Source: Pseudomonas knackmussii B13
GTDB lineage: Bacteria > Pseudomonadota > Gammaproteobacteria > Pseudomonadales > Pseudomonadaceae
Length of the DNA stretch: 64,000 nucleotides
NCBI RefSeq assembly: GCF_000689415.1
Contig: NZ_HG322950.1
Span: 1-64,000, forward strand
Direction of reading: 5' to 3'
Part shown: positions 53,122 to 60,164 of the stretch, piece by piece
How positions within the stretch are numbered: position 1 is the first letter of the stretch
How the letters are laid out: every line of letters starts with the position of its first letter
Notes under the pieces: generated by a model
The model's input: the letters and a program-made list of their open reading frames with translations, nothing else
Told to the model about the DNA's origin: nothing
The model's database searches: none
Program-made: the position numbers and the translations under genes

Positions 53122-53787
53122 TCAGCGCTGGCCGGCGATGATCTGCTGGATCAGCCCGCTGGCCAGCTCGATCAGCAGATAGTTGCCATCCACATCCATC
53201 CACTGCGAACCACGGGCTGGTGGCGGTAGCTGGTGCATCCGCCAGTCTTCCACGTAATAGCGGTGCTCACGGTAGTCCGGCGGCAGGTATTGCCCGGTCG
53301 CCCAGTGACGGCGCTCGGCCTCGTGCCGGCGCTGCGCTTCTTCCCATTGCCGCTGGCGCTCTTCCTGTTGATGGCGCTGGGACTCTTCCCACTGCCGTTC
53401 TCGCTCTTCGTGCTCGCGCCGTTGCTGCTCTTGCCATTGGCGCTGCTGCTCGGCCTGGCGGCGTTGCTCTTCCTGCCAGCGGCGCTGCTCTTCCTGTTGC
53501 CGCCGCAGGGCTTCCTGACGCTGCTGTTCCTCGAACCGCCGCCGGCGTTCTTCCTGCTGCCTTTGTTGCTGCTCGGCCTGTTGCCGCTGCTGCTCCTGTT
53601 GCTGGCGTTGGCGCTCCTGCTGCTGACGCTGCTGCTCCTGCCATTGGCGCTGTTGTTCCTGCTGCTGCCGCTGCTGGTCTTGCCATTGCTGTTGCTGCTG
53701 GGCGTCGTTGCCGTTCCAGGCGAGTGCGCCGGCGGCGGGCAACAGCAGGCTCAGGCCCAGGGCGCTAAGGGAGAGGTTCTTGGACAT
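53122..53787 (-). CDS. Gln/Arg/Glu-rich exported protein with C-terminal RcnB-like domain
   Basis: 221 aa with a signal peptide (residues 1-23, cleavage after ALA). Residues about 29-165 are almost only Gln, Arg, Glu and Trp in a QRQWQEQQ-type pattern, a predicted long single helix or coiled coil. The last about 55 residues match the RcnB domain (YLPPDYREHRYYVEDW, WMDVDGNYLLIELASGLI). RcnB proteins in E. coli act in periplasmic Ni/Co homeostasis; the repeat-rich insertion is not part of that. The coding strand is CAG-rich, so length variation by slippage is likely. Confidence 0.82.
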   Translation of the reverse strand: MSKNLSLSALGLSLLLPAAGALAWNGNDAQQQQQWQDQQRQQQEQQRQWQEQQRQQQERQRQQQEQQRQQAEQQQRQQEERRRRFEEQQRQEALRRQQEEQRRWQEEQRRQAEQQRQWQEQQRREHEERERQWEESQRHQQEERQRQWEEAQRRHEAERRHWATGQYLPPDYREHRYYVEDWRMHQLPPPARGSQWMDVDGNYLLIELASGLIQQIIAGQR

Positions 53788-54064
53788 GGTCGTCGGTCGC
53801 GAAAAGGAAAAGTGGCGGAGGCGCCGGGAAAAGTGGCCAGTAGGCGGCCGGAACTGAGTTCCCGGTTTTCGGGAAGTTCCGCCAAGGTGTAAACGGCAGC
53901 GTCAGGTTCGAAATACTATTTGTTACCGTTCGGTCACTCTAAATGCATTTATGAGTTATCGGGTCACATAAAGATCAATTCAATTGGAAATGCTCAATTG
54001 ATCGCAATTTGTATAAAATAGCAAAGTCAATACTTTGAAATATCTTGTAACCGTGTGGCCACTT
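53788..54064. other. AT-rich intergenic region with inverted repeat
   Basis: 277 bases of unusually low GC around 53,910-54,060, between the RcnB-like gene and the toxin gene. An inverted repeat GATCAATT / AATTGATC lies at 53973-53980 and 53996-54003. It holds the promoter of the RcnB-like gene and the end of the toxin transcript; the low GC suggests a boundary of transferred DNA. Confidence 0.55.
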
Positions 54065-54346
54065 TTACCCCGAGTTTTCCACAGCATCGATGCGCAAAAT
54101 TTGTACATCGCGGCCCTTTACCCGGTACGCGGCTTGGTAAGGCCAACGTTCGAGCAGCAATTCGCGCACCCCGGGCACTTCGCTCGGCTGGCCGACACTG
54201 CTCAGGCTGAGATCGGCCAGCGCCTTCACCTGGCTGACCATGTCCTGGATCGCCCGGAGGGCCTTCTCCGGGCCGACCAGCACCACGTAGTGGTCGTACA
54301 GGCCGTCCAGGTCGGCGGCCGCCTTGTGCGTCCACTGCAGGCTCAT
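54065..54346 (-). CDS. RelE/ParE family toxin
   Basis: 93-aa toxin of a type II toxin-antitoxin pair, recognised by WTHKAAADLDGLYDHYV at the start, VREL/LLERWPYQAAYRVKGRDVQILRI near the end. Its start overlaps the antitoxin stop by 4 bases (ATGA). ParE-type members poison gyrase, RelE-type cut mRNA; which applies is not clear. An in-frame ATG four codons upstream is inside the antitoxin end and less likely. Confidence 0.85.
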   Translation of the reverse strand: MSLQWTHKAAADLDGLYDHYVVLVGPEKALRAIQDMVSQVKALADLSLSSVGQPSEVPGVRELLLERWPYQAAYRVKGRDVQILRIDAVENSG

Positions 54347-54570
54347 GCCAGCCCCCATTTGCGTTCGATTTCCACGTGGTCCAGCAGATGCCCGGCATTG
54401 GCGTCGGCCAGCCCCTCGTCGATGGCTGCGACGTGCCAGGCCTGGCGCTCCAGGTACTGCGCCAGGGCCTGGCGCAGGTGGTACGGGCGGTCCCGATGGG
54501 TGGCGCGGGCCAGCTGATCCAGGGCTGCGGCCAGGGTGTCATCGGCACGGAAGGAGATTACGGTGGTCAA
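54343..54570 (-). CDS. Ribbon-helix-helix (CopG-type) antitoxin
   Basis: 75-aa antitoxin with an N-terminal RHH DNA-binding segment TTVISFRADDTLAAALDQLA and a C-terminal toxin-binding tail. No ATG is available in frame; the likely start is TTG at 54570, beginning TTVISFRAD. It precedes and overlaps the toxin gene. Upstream direct repeats may be its own operator. Confidence 0.84.
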   Translation of the reverse strand: MTTVISFRADDTLAAALDQLARATHRDRPYHLRQALAQYLERQAWHVAAIDEGLADANAGHLLDHVEIERKWGLA

Positions 54571-54584
54571 TTTATGAACAGTCC

Positions 54585-54608
54585 GTTTACGCTATATACA
54601 GAGTTTAC
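54585..54608 (-). promoter_or_regulatory. Candidate antitoxin operator (direct repeats)
   Basis: GTTTAC occurs at 54585-54590 and 54603-54608, 18 bp apart, flanking a TATATA stretch just upstream of the antitoxin. Phased direct repeats are usual for RHH autorepressors. A promoter on the minus strand with TATATA as -10 is possible. Confidence 0.45.
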
Positions 54609-54791
54609 AACGATAACAGAAGTATACGAATCAAGCACTTGGAAGGATTGATCGCATCGCGGAATGCGGCTGGGAAAGGGCGGCAGCGAGAGGTCGTGGG
54701 AATGGAGAGGCGCCGCCGATTGCCGATGGCAATCCAACCCGCGCATGCTGGCGATTGATATCCAGCCGTCCTGCGGAATAGGAGAAATGCC

Positions 54792-55547
54792 ATGGCTGAG
54801 GAGGTCCTACCCGTCGGCGAAGCACTGCGAGGCCTGCACGACGACGGCTTCATCCCGCTGCGTGGATTGCTGGATGCCGCGCAAGTTGCCGAGGTGCGCG
54901 CGTTGATCGACGCGCTGAAGCCGATCCACTGGGACTACGAGGGCCTGGTCGATCACTACAAATGCGTGTTCAACCGCTCCCCGCGCTGGCTGCCGTATCT
55001 CGATCCGCCGGGCCTGATCGAGATCGCCGAGGCGGCGCTCGGCGCGGATTGCCACGTGATCGGCCAGACCGCCTGGCGCTGCCACCCGGGCTTCATTGGC
55101 GCGGAGATGCACCTGGACTACTTGCCCATGGCGTTGCCGGCGGAATTGCTCGCCAGTGGATTCGAGCTACCGATGTTCCTCTGCACCGCGCAAATTTACC
55201 TGGACGACATAGATGCGGACCTTTGCCCGACCCGGGTGATCCCGGGCAGTCACCGCGCCGGACACGCTCCCTGGCCGGACGAGGAAAGCTGGTGTGGCCG
55301 CACGGCCGAACCCGTGCTTTGCCAGGCAGGTGATTGCCTGTTGTTCCGCAGCGAACTCTGGCACTCCGGCAGCCGCAACCTGAGTCCGCGCACGCGCTAC
55401 CTACTGCAGGTGCACTATGGCCGGCGCATGGTGGCGCAGAAGTTCTCCCCTTATCTCGACTGGCGCTTCAATCCCGAAGTGCTGGTCGCCTGCACACCCC
55501 GCCAACGCCGCCTGCTCGGCGATCACCAAGCCGCGGAATACGACTGA
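54792..55547 (+). CDS. Phytanoyl-CoA dioxygenase (PhyH) family protein
   Basis: 251-aa Fe(II)/2-oxoglutarate-dependent oxygenase-like protein. Iron ligands are visible as HLD in GAEMHLDYLPM and the distal His in RSELWHSGSRN; the Arg in NLSPRTRYLLQ could bind 2-oxoglutarate. Substrate unknown. A GAAATGCC region gives a weak ribosome site (GGAGAAATGCC). It lies 11 bases before the GFA gene and is probably co-transcribed. Confidence 0.85.
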   Translation: MAEEVLPVGEALRGLHDDGFIPLRGLLDAAQVAEVRALIDALKPIHWDYEGLVDHYKCVFNRSPRWLPYLDPPGLIEIAEAALGADCHVIGQTAWRCHPGFIGAEMHLDYLPMALPAELLASGFELPMFLCTAQIYLDDIDADLCPTRVIPGSHRAGHAPWPDEESWCGRTAEPVLCQAGDCLLFRSELWHSGSRNLSPRTRYLLQVHYGRRMVAQKFSPYLDWRFNPEVLVACTPRQRRLLGDHQAAEYD

Positions 55548-55558
55548 GGAGATTCGAG

Positions 55559-55960
55559 ATGACGCAGACCCACCAGGGTGGCTGCCATTGCGGCGCGCTG
55601 CGCTACAGCTTCACAGCATCGCTGGACGACGTCGCCCATTGCCACTGCTCGATCTGCCGGCGCACCACCGGCGGCACGCTGGTGACCTGGGCGACCATTC
55701 CGCGCACGGCCTTCGCCTGGCTACAGGGCAGCCCGGCCTGCTATCACTCCAGCCCCGGCAATCACCGCTACTTTTGCGCACAGTGCGGCGCCCAGCTGAT
55801 CTTCGAGACGGACCGCACGCCCGAGACCCTGGACGTCACGGTCAGCAGCCTCGACCACCCGGAATCGGCGCCGCCAAGCAGGCACATCTGGGTGAACAGC
55901 CGGCTGCCCTGGCTGCACATGGACGATGGTTTGCCCGAGGAGCAGGAAGAGCAGCTTTAG
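55559..55960 (+). CDS. GFA family protein (glutathione-dependent formaldehyde-activating-like)
   Basis: 133-aa zinc protein of the GFA/CENP-V fold with three Cys pairs: GGCHCGALRY, HCSICRRTTGG and FCAQCGAQL. The ATG at 55559 follows GAGGAGATTC, a good ribosome site. GFA members rarely have a proven activity; formaldehyde binding is inferred only from the family name. Confidence 0.87.
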   Translation: MTQTHQGGCHCGALRYSFTASLDDVAHCHCSICRRTTGGTLVTWATIPRTAFAWLQGSPACYHSSPGNHRYFCAQCGAQLIFETDRTPETLDVTVSSLDHPESAPPSRHIWVNSRLPWLHMDDGLPEEQEEQL

Positions 55961-55967
55961 ACGGGGC

Positions 55968-57929
55968 TCAAGGCAGCTCGAAGCCGCCCGCGGCCTTGTG
56001 CAGTTCGCGCAGGTGCGCGCCGAGCTGCTTGAGGTTGTCTTCCAGCGCCTTCAGCTCGTCGCGGCGTTCGGGGCTGAGCAGGGCGCGGATTTCCTGGTCC
56101 AGGTTGTTGCTCAGCTGACGTAGCCGCGCCTGGCGCTCCTGGGTCTGTTGCTGCAGGCGCGAGGACTCGCCTGGCTGCGGCAGGCCGTAGCCGCTGTCGA
56201 GCAGCTCCGCCGGCTGGCTGAGGAAGCCGCTGTCGTCGAGGATCTGCTGCAGCGTCTTGCCGGCGGCGACGAGTTTCGGATCGCCATTCGCATCGTCACG
56301 GTGACCGAGGTAGAGGCGCTTGAGCTCGTCCTGGGCCAATTGCAGCTGGCGGCGCAGCGAAGCCTGTTCGAGCAGCAGCAGGGCGGCGCTGGCGCGAAGA
56401 TCGGCCTTGGCGAACCAAGTGCGGCGTTCGCTGGCGGGGAGGGCGAGCCAGTCCTCGACCCGCGTCTGCGGGACGTCCAGGTGCTGGCGCAGCACCTCGA
56501 ACATCGCCTGGTAGCGGTCGCGGAAGGAGTCGAAGCGATAGCCCAGGCGAAGCGCGCGCTTGGGATCGTCGAGCACGCTGGCATCCGCCAGGCCGCGGTT
56601 CTCGAGGATCTGCAGCAGGCCGTTGGGGGTGATGCTGTCGAGGTCCTGCAGGCGCGCGTCGGGGACGCCACTGCGCAGCAGCTTGAGCGACTCCACGGCG
56701 CAATTGTTGGAGATGAAGTAGTAGTTGCCGTCGTAGCTCCAGTGCACCTGCATGGCGCGCCGGACCAGCTCGTCGATCTGCTCGCGGCTGAGCTTGAGCG
56801 GCACCGAGGCCAGGCTGCGCAGCTCGATCTTGGTGTATTCCTCGATCACCTGGGACAGCGGCAGGACGAACAGGCGCGACGGATAGGAGCCGGTCAGGCC
56901 GTCCCAGCTGGACAGTTGCAGGTCGCCGACGAAGGCGCGGAAGGACAGCACCAGGTGCTGGTCCAGGTCCAGCCGGCAGTCCGGCCCGCGCGGCCGTCCG
57001 GGGGCGCAGACCACCAGGCGCAACATGGCGTGGCCCCAGCGGCTCATCCACTGGTCATTGGCTTCGGCGAGCAGGTAGTCGACCTCGTAGACACGCTCCG
57101 GATCGAGCTGGCCCAGCGGCTGGCGGCCGAAGTCGCGGCCGGCGTTGAGGTACGCCAGCGGCGCCGAGCAATCCGACTTCTGTGGCCGCTCACCGAAGCG
57201 CTCCGCGTAATAGCGGTACAGCGCTGGTCGACGGCAGGCGTAACTCGGATCGAGGACGAAGTACTCCATGTTCACCGCGACGAACTCGCGCGGGTTGCTC
57301 AGCTCGTAGCGGTCCGGGCTGCGCAGCAGGAAACGGTTCTCGCCGTCGCGCTGGCCGTGCTTGCCGGCGCTTTGCGGCCAGCCGGCGAGGTCGAGCAGGC
57401 GCGGGTCGTCGGAGAGGGTGAAGCGGCGTTCGGCCTGACCGCGGCAGGCAGCGCCTTCGCCTATGCGGCCGATGGTCTCGCGCTGCTGCGTGCAGCGGCG
57501 GATCAGCGTGGCATCGGCGGGGCTCCAGAGGCGCGCACGGTCGTACAGGTGCGTCAGCTCATGGACCACAGTGGCGAGCAGTTCGCGACGAAGAGTGCCG
57601 TGGCTACGGCCGGTCTTGCGAGTGGCTGCGCTGCCGTCAGTGAGGGCGCCAAGGTAGCGGCGGCTGAGCGCGATGGCGCCCGGACGCATGGCCTGGCCGA
57701 TGCCGTCGCCCGGCAGGTCGTCGCGCCATTCGATGGTGACGTTGCGGTCCAGGGCGTCCTTGAAGGACGCCGGGAGCAGCTGCTGGACGTCATCCAGCAA
57801 CTGCTGGCTGGCCTGGCGCTGCGCCGGGGCTAGGCCGTCGTCGCGTAGTTCCAGGCGCAAGGCGGCCTGGGAGCTGGTGGCGACGAACAGGGTCAGCGCC
57901 ACCAGCCAGCGGCGGCCTAGCGGGATCAC
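55968..57929 (-). CDS. Exported DUF4105 protein with N-terminal HExxH metallopeptidase-like domain
   Basis: 653 aa with a signal peptide (residues 1-22, cleavage after SSQA). Residues about 115-235 hold VVHELTHLYDRAR (HExxH at 123-127) and NPREFVAVNMEYFV, whose Glu at about 222 fits a third zinc ligand of gluzincins. Residues about 280-430 are DUF4105, with RWGHAMLRL (His 300) and YFISNNCAVES (Cys 410), the pair expected for a permuted NlpC/LRAT-like fold. The last about 100 residues are coiled-coil-like. GTG start overlaps the stop of the upstream DUF2388 gene (GTGA). Function unknown. Confidence 0.82.
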   Translation of the reverse strand: MIPLGRRWLVALTLFVATSSQAALRLELRDDGLAPAQRQASQQLLDDVQQLLPASFKDALDRNVTIEWRDDLPGDGIGQAMRPGAIALSRRYLGALTDGSAATRKTGRSHGTLRRELLATVVHELTHLYDRARLWSPADATLIRRCTQQRETIGRIGEGAACRGQAERRFTLSDDPRLLDLAGWPQSAGKHGQRDGENRFLLRSPDRYELSNPREFVAVNMEYFVLDPSYACRRPALYRYYAERFGERPQKSDCSAPLAYLNAGRDFGRQPLGQLDPERVYEVDYLLAEANDQWMSRWGHAMLRLVVCAPGRPRGPDCRLDLDQHLVLSFRAFVGDLQLSSWDGLTGSYPSRLFVLPLSQVIEEYTKIELRSLASVPLKLSREQIDELVRRAMQVHWSYDGNYYFISNNCAVESLKLLRSGVPDARLQDLDSITPNGLLQILENRGLADASVLDDPKRALRLGYRFDSFRDRYQAMFEVLRQHLDVPQTRVEDWLALPASERRTWFAKADLRASAALLLLEQASLRRQLQLAQDELKRLYLGHRDDANGDPKLVAAGKTLQQILDDSGFLSQPAELLDSGYGLPQPGESSRLQQQTQERQARLRQLSNNLDQEIRALLSPERRDELKALEDNLKQLGAHLRELHKAAGGFELP

Positions 57930-58261
57930 AGAGCGAGGATGGCTTCGGCGAGCTGCTGGTCGGAAGCGTCACGGGCTTCGGGCATGCGCTCGCGCACGGC
58001 CTTGAACGCAGCTTCCAGCTGGGCACCGCGGATCGCGCCGTCGCTGGCTACGAAGCTGGCTGCGTCGTCGTGGGCTTCGCGGACGATCTTCATGTCACGG
58101 ATCGAGGTGGTGGTGTCGGACGTGAAGTCCAGGCTGCGGCCGGTGGCGTTAGTGCTGATGTTGAACAGGCGCACGACGGAGTGAGCCTGGGCGCCGGTAG
58201 CGCAAGCGGCGAGCAGCAGGCCGACGAGAAGAGAGCTCTTGGAAAAGGCACTAAGACGCAT
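57926..58261 (-). CDS. DUF2388 family exported small protein (copy 3)
   Basis: 111 aa with a signal peptide (residues about 1-27, ending AQA). The mature part holds the family core AHDDAASFVASDGAIRGAQLEAAF and ends QLAEAILAL. Start at 58261; the upstream in-frame extension is rejected. It directly precedes and overlaps the DUF4105 gene. Function unknown; family so far seen mainly in Pseudomonas. Confidence 0.85.
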   Translation of the reverse strand: MRLSAFSKSSLLVGLLLAACATGAQAHSVVRLFNISTNATGRSLDFTSDTTTSIRDMKIVREAHDDAASFVASDGAIRGAQLEAAFKAVRERMPEARDASDQQLAEAILAL

Positions 58262-58300
58262 GGGAAAACTCCGAAAGGGCAGCGGCGGCTGCCTAATCAC

Positions 58301-58597
58301 TTATTGGGCAAGGATGGCTTCGGCCAGTTCCCGATCGTTCGCCGCCAGCGTCGGATGCTGCTTGCGCAGCCAGCGCAACGCCTGTTCCAGGCGCACTCCG
58401 CGTACCTGGCCATCCGTGGCGACGAAGCTTGCCGCGTCATCGCGGGCGGCCCCGAGGAGCTTGTTTTCGAAAGGCGTGCTGGTGACCTTGCTGGTCACGT
58501 AGCTGCTGCCGGCGCCGAACATGGTCGTCTGATCGAACGCCAGCGCGGGCGCAGCGAAACAGAGGCCGGTGAGCAGCAGAAGCGGGAGGCGCGTCAT
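58301..58597 (-). CDS. DUF2388 family exported small protein (copy 2)
   Basis: 98 aa, signal peptide at residues 1-20 (ending ALA). The family core is ARDDAASFVATDGQVRGVRLEQALRWLRKQHP and the end ELAEAILAQ. Start at 58597 (MTRLPLLLL); a long upstream frame overlaps copy 1 and is rejected. 39 bases separate it from copy 3. Confidence 0.85.
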   Translation of the reverse strand: MTRLPLLLLTGLCFAAPALAFDQTTMFGAGSSYVTSKVTSTPFENKLLGAARDDAASFVATDGQVRGVRLEQALRWLRKQHPTLAANDRELAEAILAQ

Positions 58598-58713
58598 GGG
58601 CTTTGGCAATCGGAAAAGCACGGCCGCCAAGGCTAACGGAATGCGCAGGCGAGAGCCAGCGCAGGACGCTCGGTGGCCGGCGTTGCCGGCGCATCCGAGC
58701 ACCCCGGGAAGGG

Positions 58714-59031
58714 TCAGATGACGAGAATCGCCTGCGCCAGTTGCAGGTCGTTGGCGGCCAAGGTCGGCAGCTTGCTGCGGATGTGGCGAAGAGCGGCTTC
58801 CAGGTGTGCGCCACGGACTTCTCCGCGTGAGGCGACGAAGGCGGCCGCATCGTCACGCGCCTCCAGCACGATCTTGTCGTCCTTGAAGGAGTTACTGACG
58901 TTGGTGGTGCCATCGGAGCTCGCCTTGGTGGCATCTACCGTCATATCGGTGGTGACGATGAAACTGGTGGCGAAAGCGCCACTGGCGCAGGTAAGCAGGG
59001 CGGCGGCTGTAAGCAGGCGCAGACGGTTCAT
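58714..59031 (-). CDS. DUF2388 family exported small protein (copy 1)
   Basis: 105 aa, signal peptide at residues 1-21 (ending AFA). The family core is ARDDAAAFVASRGEVRGAHLEAALRHIRSKLP and the end QLAQAILVI. It is the first of three tandem paralogues in the same direction and probably heads the operon to the DUF4105 gene, with a 116-base gap to copy 2. Confidence 0.85.
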   Translation of the reverse strand: MNRLRLLTAAALLTCASGAFATSFIVTTDMTVDATKASSDGTTNVSNSFKDDKIVLEARDDAAAFVASRGEVRGAHLEAALRHIRSKLPTLAANDLQLAQAILVI

Positions 59032-59119
59032 GAGGACACTCCTGTCGAAAAGACCAGCGCGGCCAAAGCTGCCGCGACACCACGCAGACTAGCGGAGCCC
59101 CGCCCGAGCGACCAGCCGG

Positions 59120-59317
59120 TCAGCGCCAGAAAGGCTTCGAAAGCTCGGATTCACGCTGGCACCGGTCGATCCCTGCGTCGGCCAATTCCCGCTCGCCGAG
59201 CTGGGCGAGTTGGTGGCGGGTGCGGGTGTTGCGCAGCCACAGTCCAAACCGTACCTGCAGGCGTGGAATCAGCTTGATCAGGTGGTGATCTGTGCTGCTG
59301 TGAATTGCCCTTTCCAT
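59120..59317 (-). CDS. DUF1127 domain small protein (copy 1)
   Basis: 65-aa basic protein with the DUF1127 core (WLRNTRTRHQLAQLGERELADAGIDR) and C-terminus SELSKPFWR. Start at 59317; the longer frame is rejected. In other bacteria DUF1127 proteins have been linked to phosphate, carbon or sRNA-related metabolism; no role is inferred here. A second copy follows upstream in the transcript sense. Confidence 0.82.
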   Translation of the reverse strand: MERAIHSSTDHHLIKLIPRLQVRFGLWLRNTRTRHQLAQLGERELADAGIDRCQRESELSKPFWR

Positions 59318-59507
59318 GTCGGCTGCCTCCAGTCCTATTGAGGGGCAGTACAGCTTCGCGCTGAGGAGATGGTCGCGGCAGGGGCAGGGAGGGGATATTC
59401 GGGAGGAACAGTCGAGCTGTTGCACGAACTGTTGCACCTGCCTAGCGCCCAACTGTTGTGGGCCGGAATTGGTGATGAAGATCAAGGATGGGGTGCCAGA
59501 AATGGCA

Positions 59508-59536
59508 CGGGCCGCTCCTTTGCAGTGAGCGGCCCG
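59508..59536. other. Stem-loop between the DUF1127 genes
   Basis: CGGGCCGCTC / GAGCGGCCCG perfect 10-bp arms with a 9-base loop. No strong T-run follows, so termination is uncertain. Confidence 0.5.
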
Positions 59537-59600
59537 TTGCAGGCTACCGGTACAGTCCGCTAATGCGATTGCGGACCATAACAGTTTTTAGCTGTATCGC

Positions 59601-59807
59601 TTACTTCCAGAACGGCTTGTTCAGCTCGGCGTAGCGCTGGGATTCGCTGATGCCGGCGTCGGCCAGCAGGCGGGAATCCAGGCGAGCCAGTTGGCGGCGG
59701 CTCTCGATGCGGCGCTGCCACAGGCGCACGGTGCCGACCAGGCCACGGTGAGCGGTAGAAGAAGTGCGGATGTTGCTGACGGTAGCGGAACCGAGGGTAC
59801 GTTCCAT
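59601..59807 (-). CDS. DUF1127 domain small protein (copy 2)
   Basis: 68-aa basic protein with the same DUF1127 core (LWQRRIESRRQLARLDSRLLADAGIS) and C-terminus YAELNKPFWK. Start at 59807 is preceded by a GAAGGAC ribosome site. The AT-rich stretch upstream likely holds its promoter. Confidence 0.85.
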   Translation of the reverse strand: MERTLGSATVSNIRTSSTAHRGLVGTVRLWQRRIESRRQLARLDSRLLADAGISESQRYAELNKPFWK

Positions 59808-60164
59808 GATTTTCGTCCTTCCCGCTTGTGGCGGGCAGTGGGTTACGGAAGTTGTTGAAACATATCTTCTGACTTTTTGGTCAGCTGATACAGGTACAGT
59901 TGCTCTGAATTAAATAGCGTCAGCGAATTGTTTTGGCGAACTGTAATGGCGATTTTGGGGCGAACTGTACCGCTGCGCTCCATTGTGGTGCGCAGTTGGC
60001 GGGAAATTCGGATTTTTTAGCGGGGTCTGCCAGGGCGGCAGTGGGGGGAGTGGAACAGTCGAGGCGGGACAAAAAACTGTTCGGAAGTGTTTTTACGTGG
60101 TTTTTTTTTGCCTGTCCACCCTTGCGGGCCATTCTTTGCGAAATGGCCCGCAAGGTCTGCGGAA
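59808..60164. other. Low-GC intergenic region with terminal stem-loop
   Basis: 357 bases without a supported gene. It includes the DUF1127 promoter area, a T9 run at 60101-60109 and a perfect 13-bp stem-loop at 60121-60154 right after the CoA-transferase stop. On the minus strand the T-run reads as A, so the hairpin lacks a U-tract. Confidence 0.6.

Noticed and set aside
53233..53892. 219-aa Leu/Pro-rich open frame opposite the Gln-rich gene
   Set aside because: The complement of a CAG-rich repeat always reads as Leu-rich; the minus-strand product has a signal peptide and RcnB domain, so it is the gene.
54361..54380. Third parS site (TTTCCACGTGGTCC)
   Set aside because: Only the CCACGTGG core is shared; the flanks break the palindrome.
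54585..54608. LexA box in the antitoxin promoter (CTGTATATAG on the minus strand)
   Set aside because: The left half fits, but there is no CAG at the required spacing.
60101..60154. Hairpin plus T9 run as an intrinsic terminator for the CoA-transferase
   Set aside because: The stem is real, but the T-run is on the plus strand, so minus-strand RNA carries A residues there, not U.
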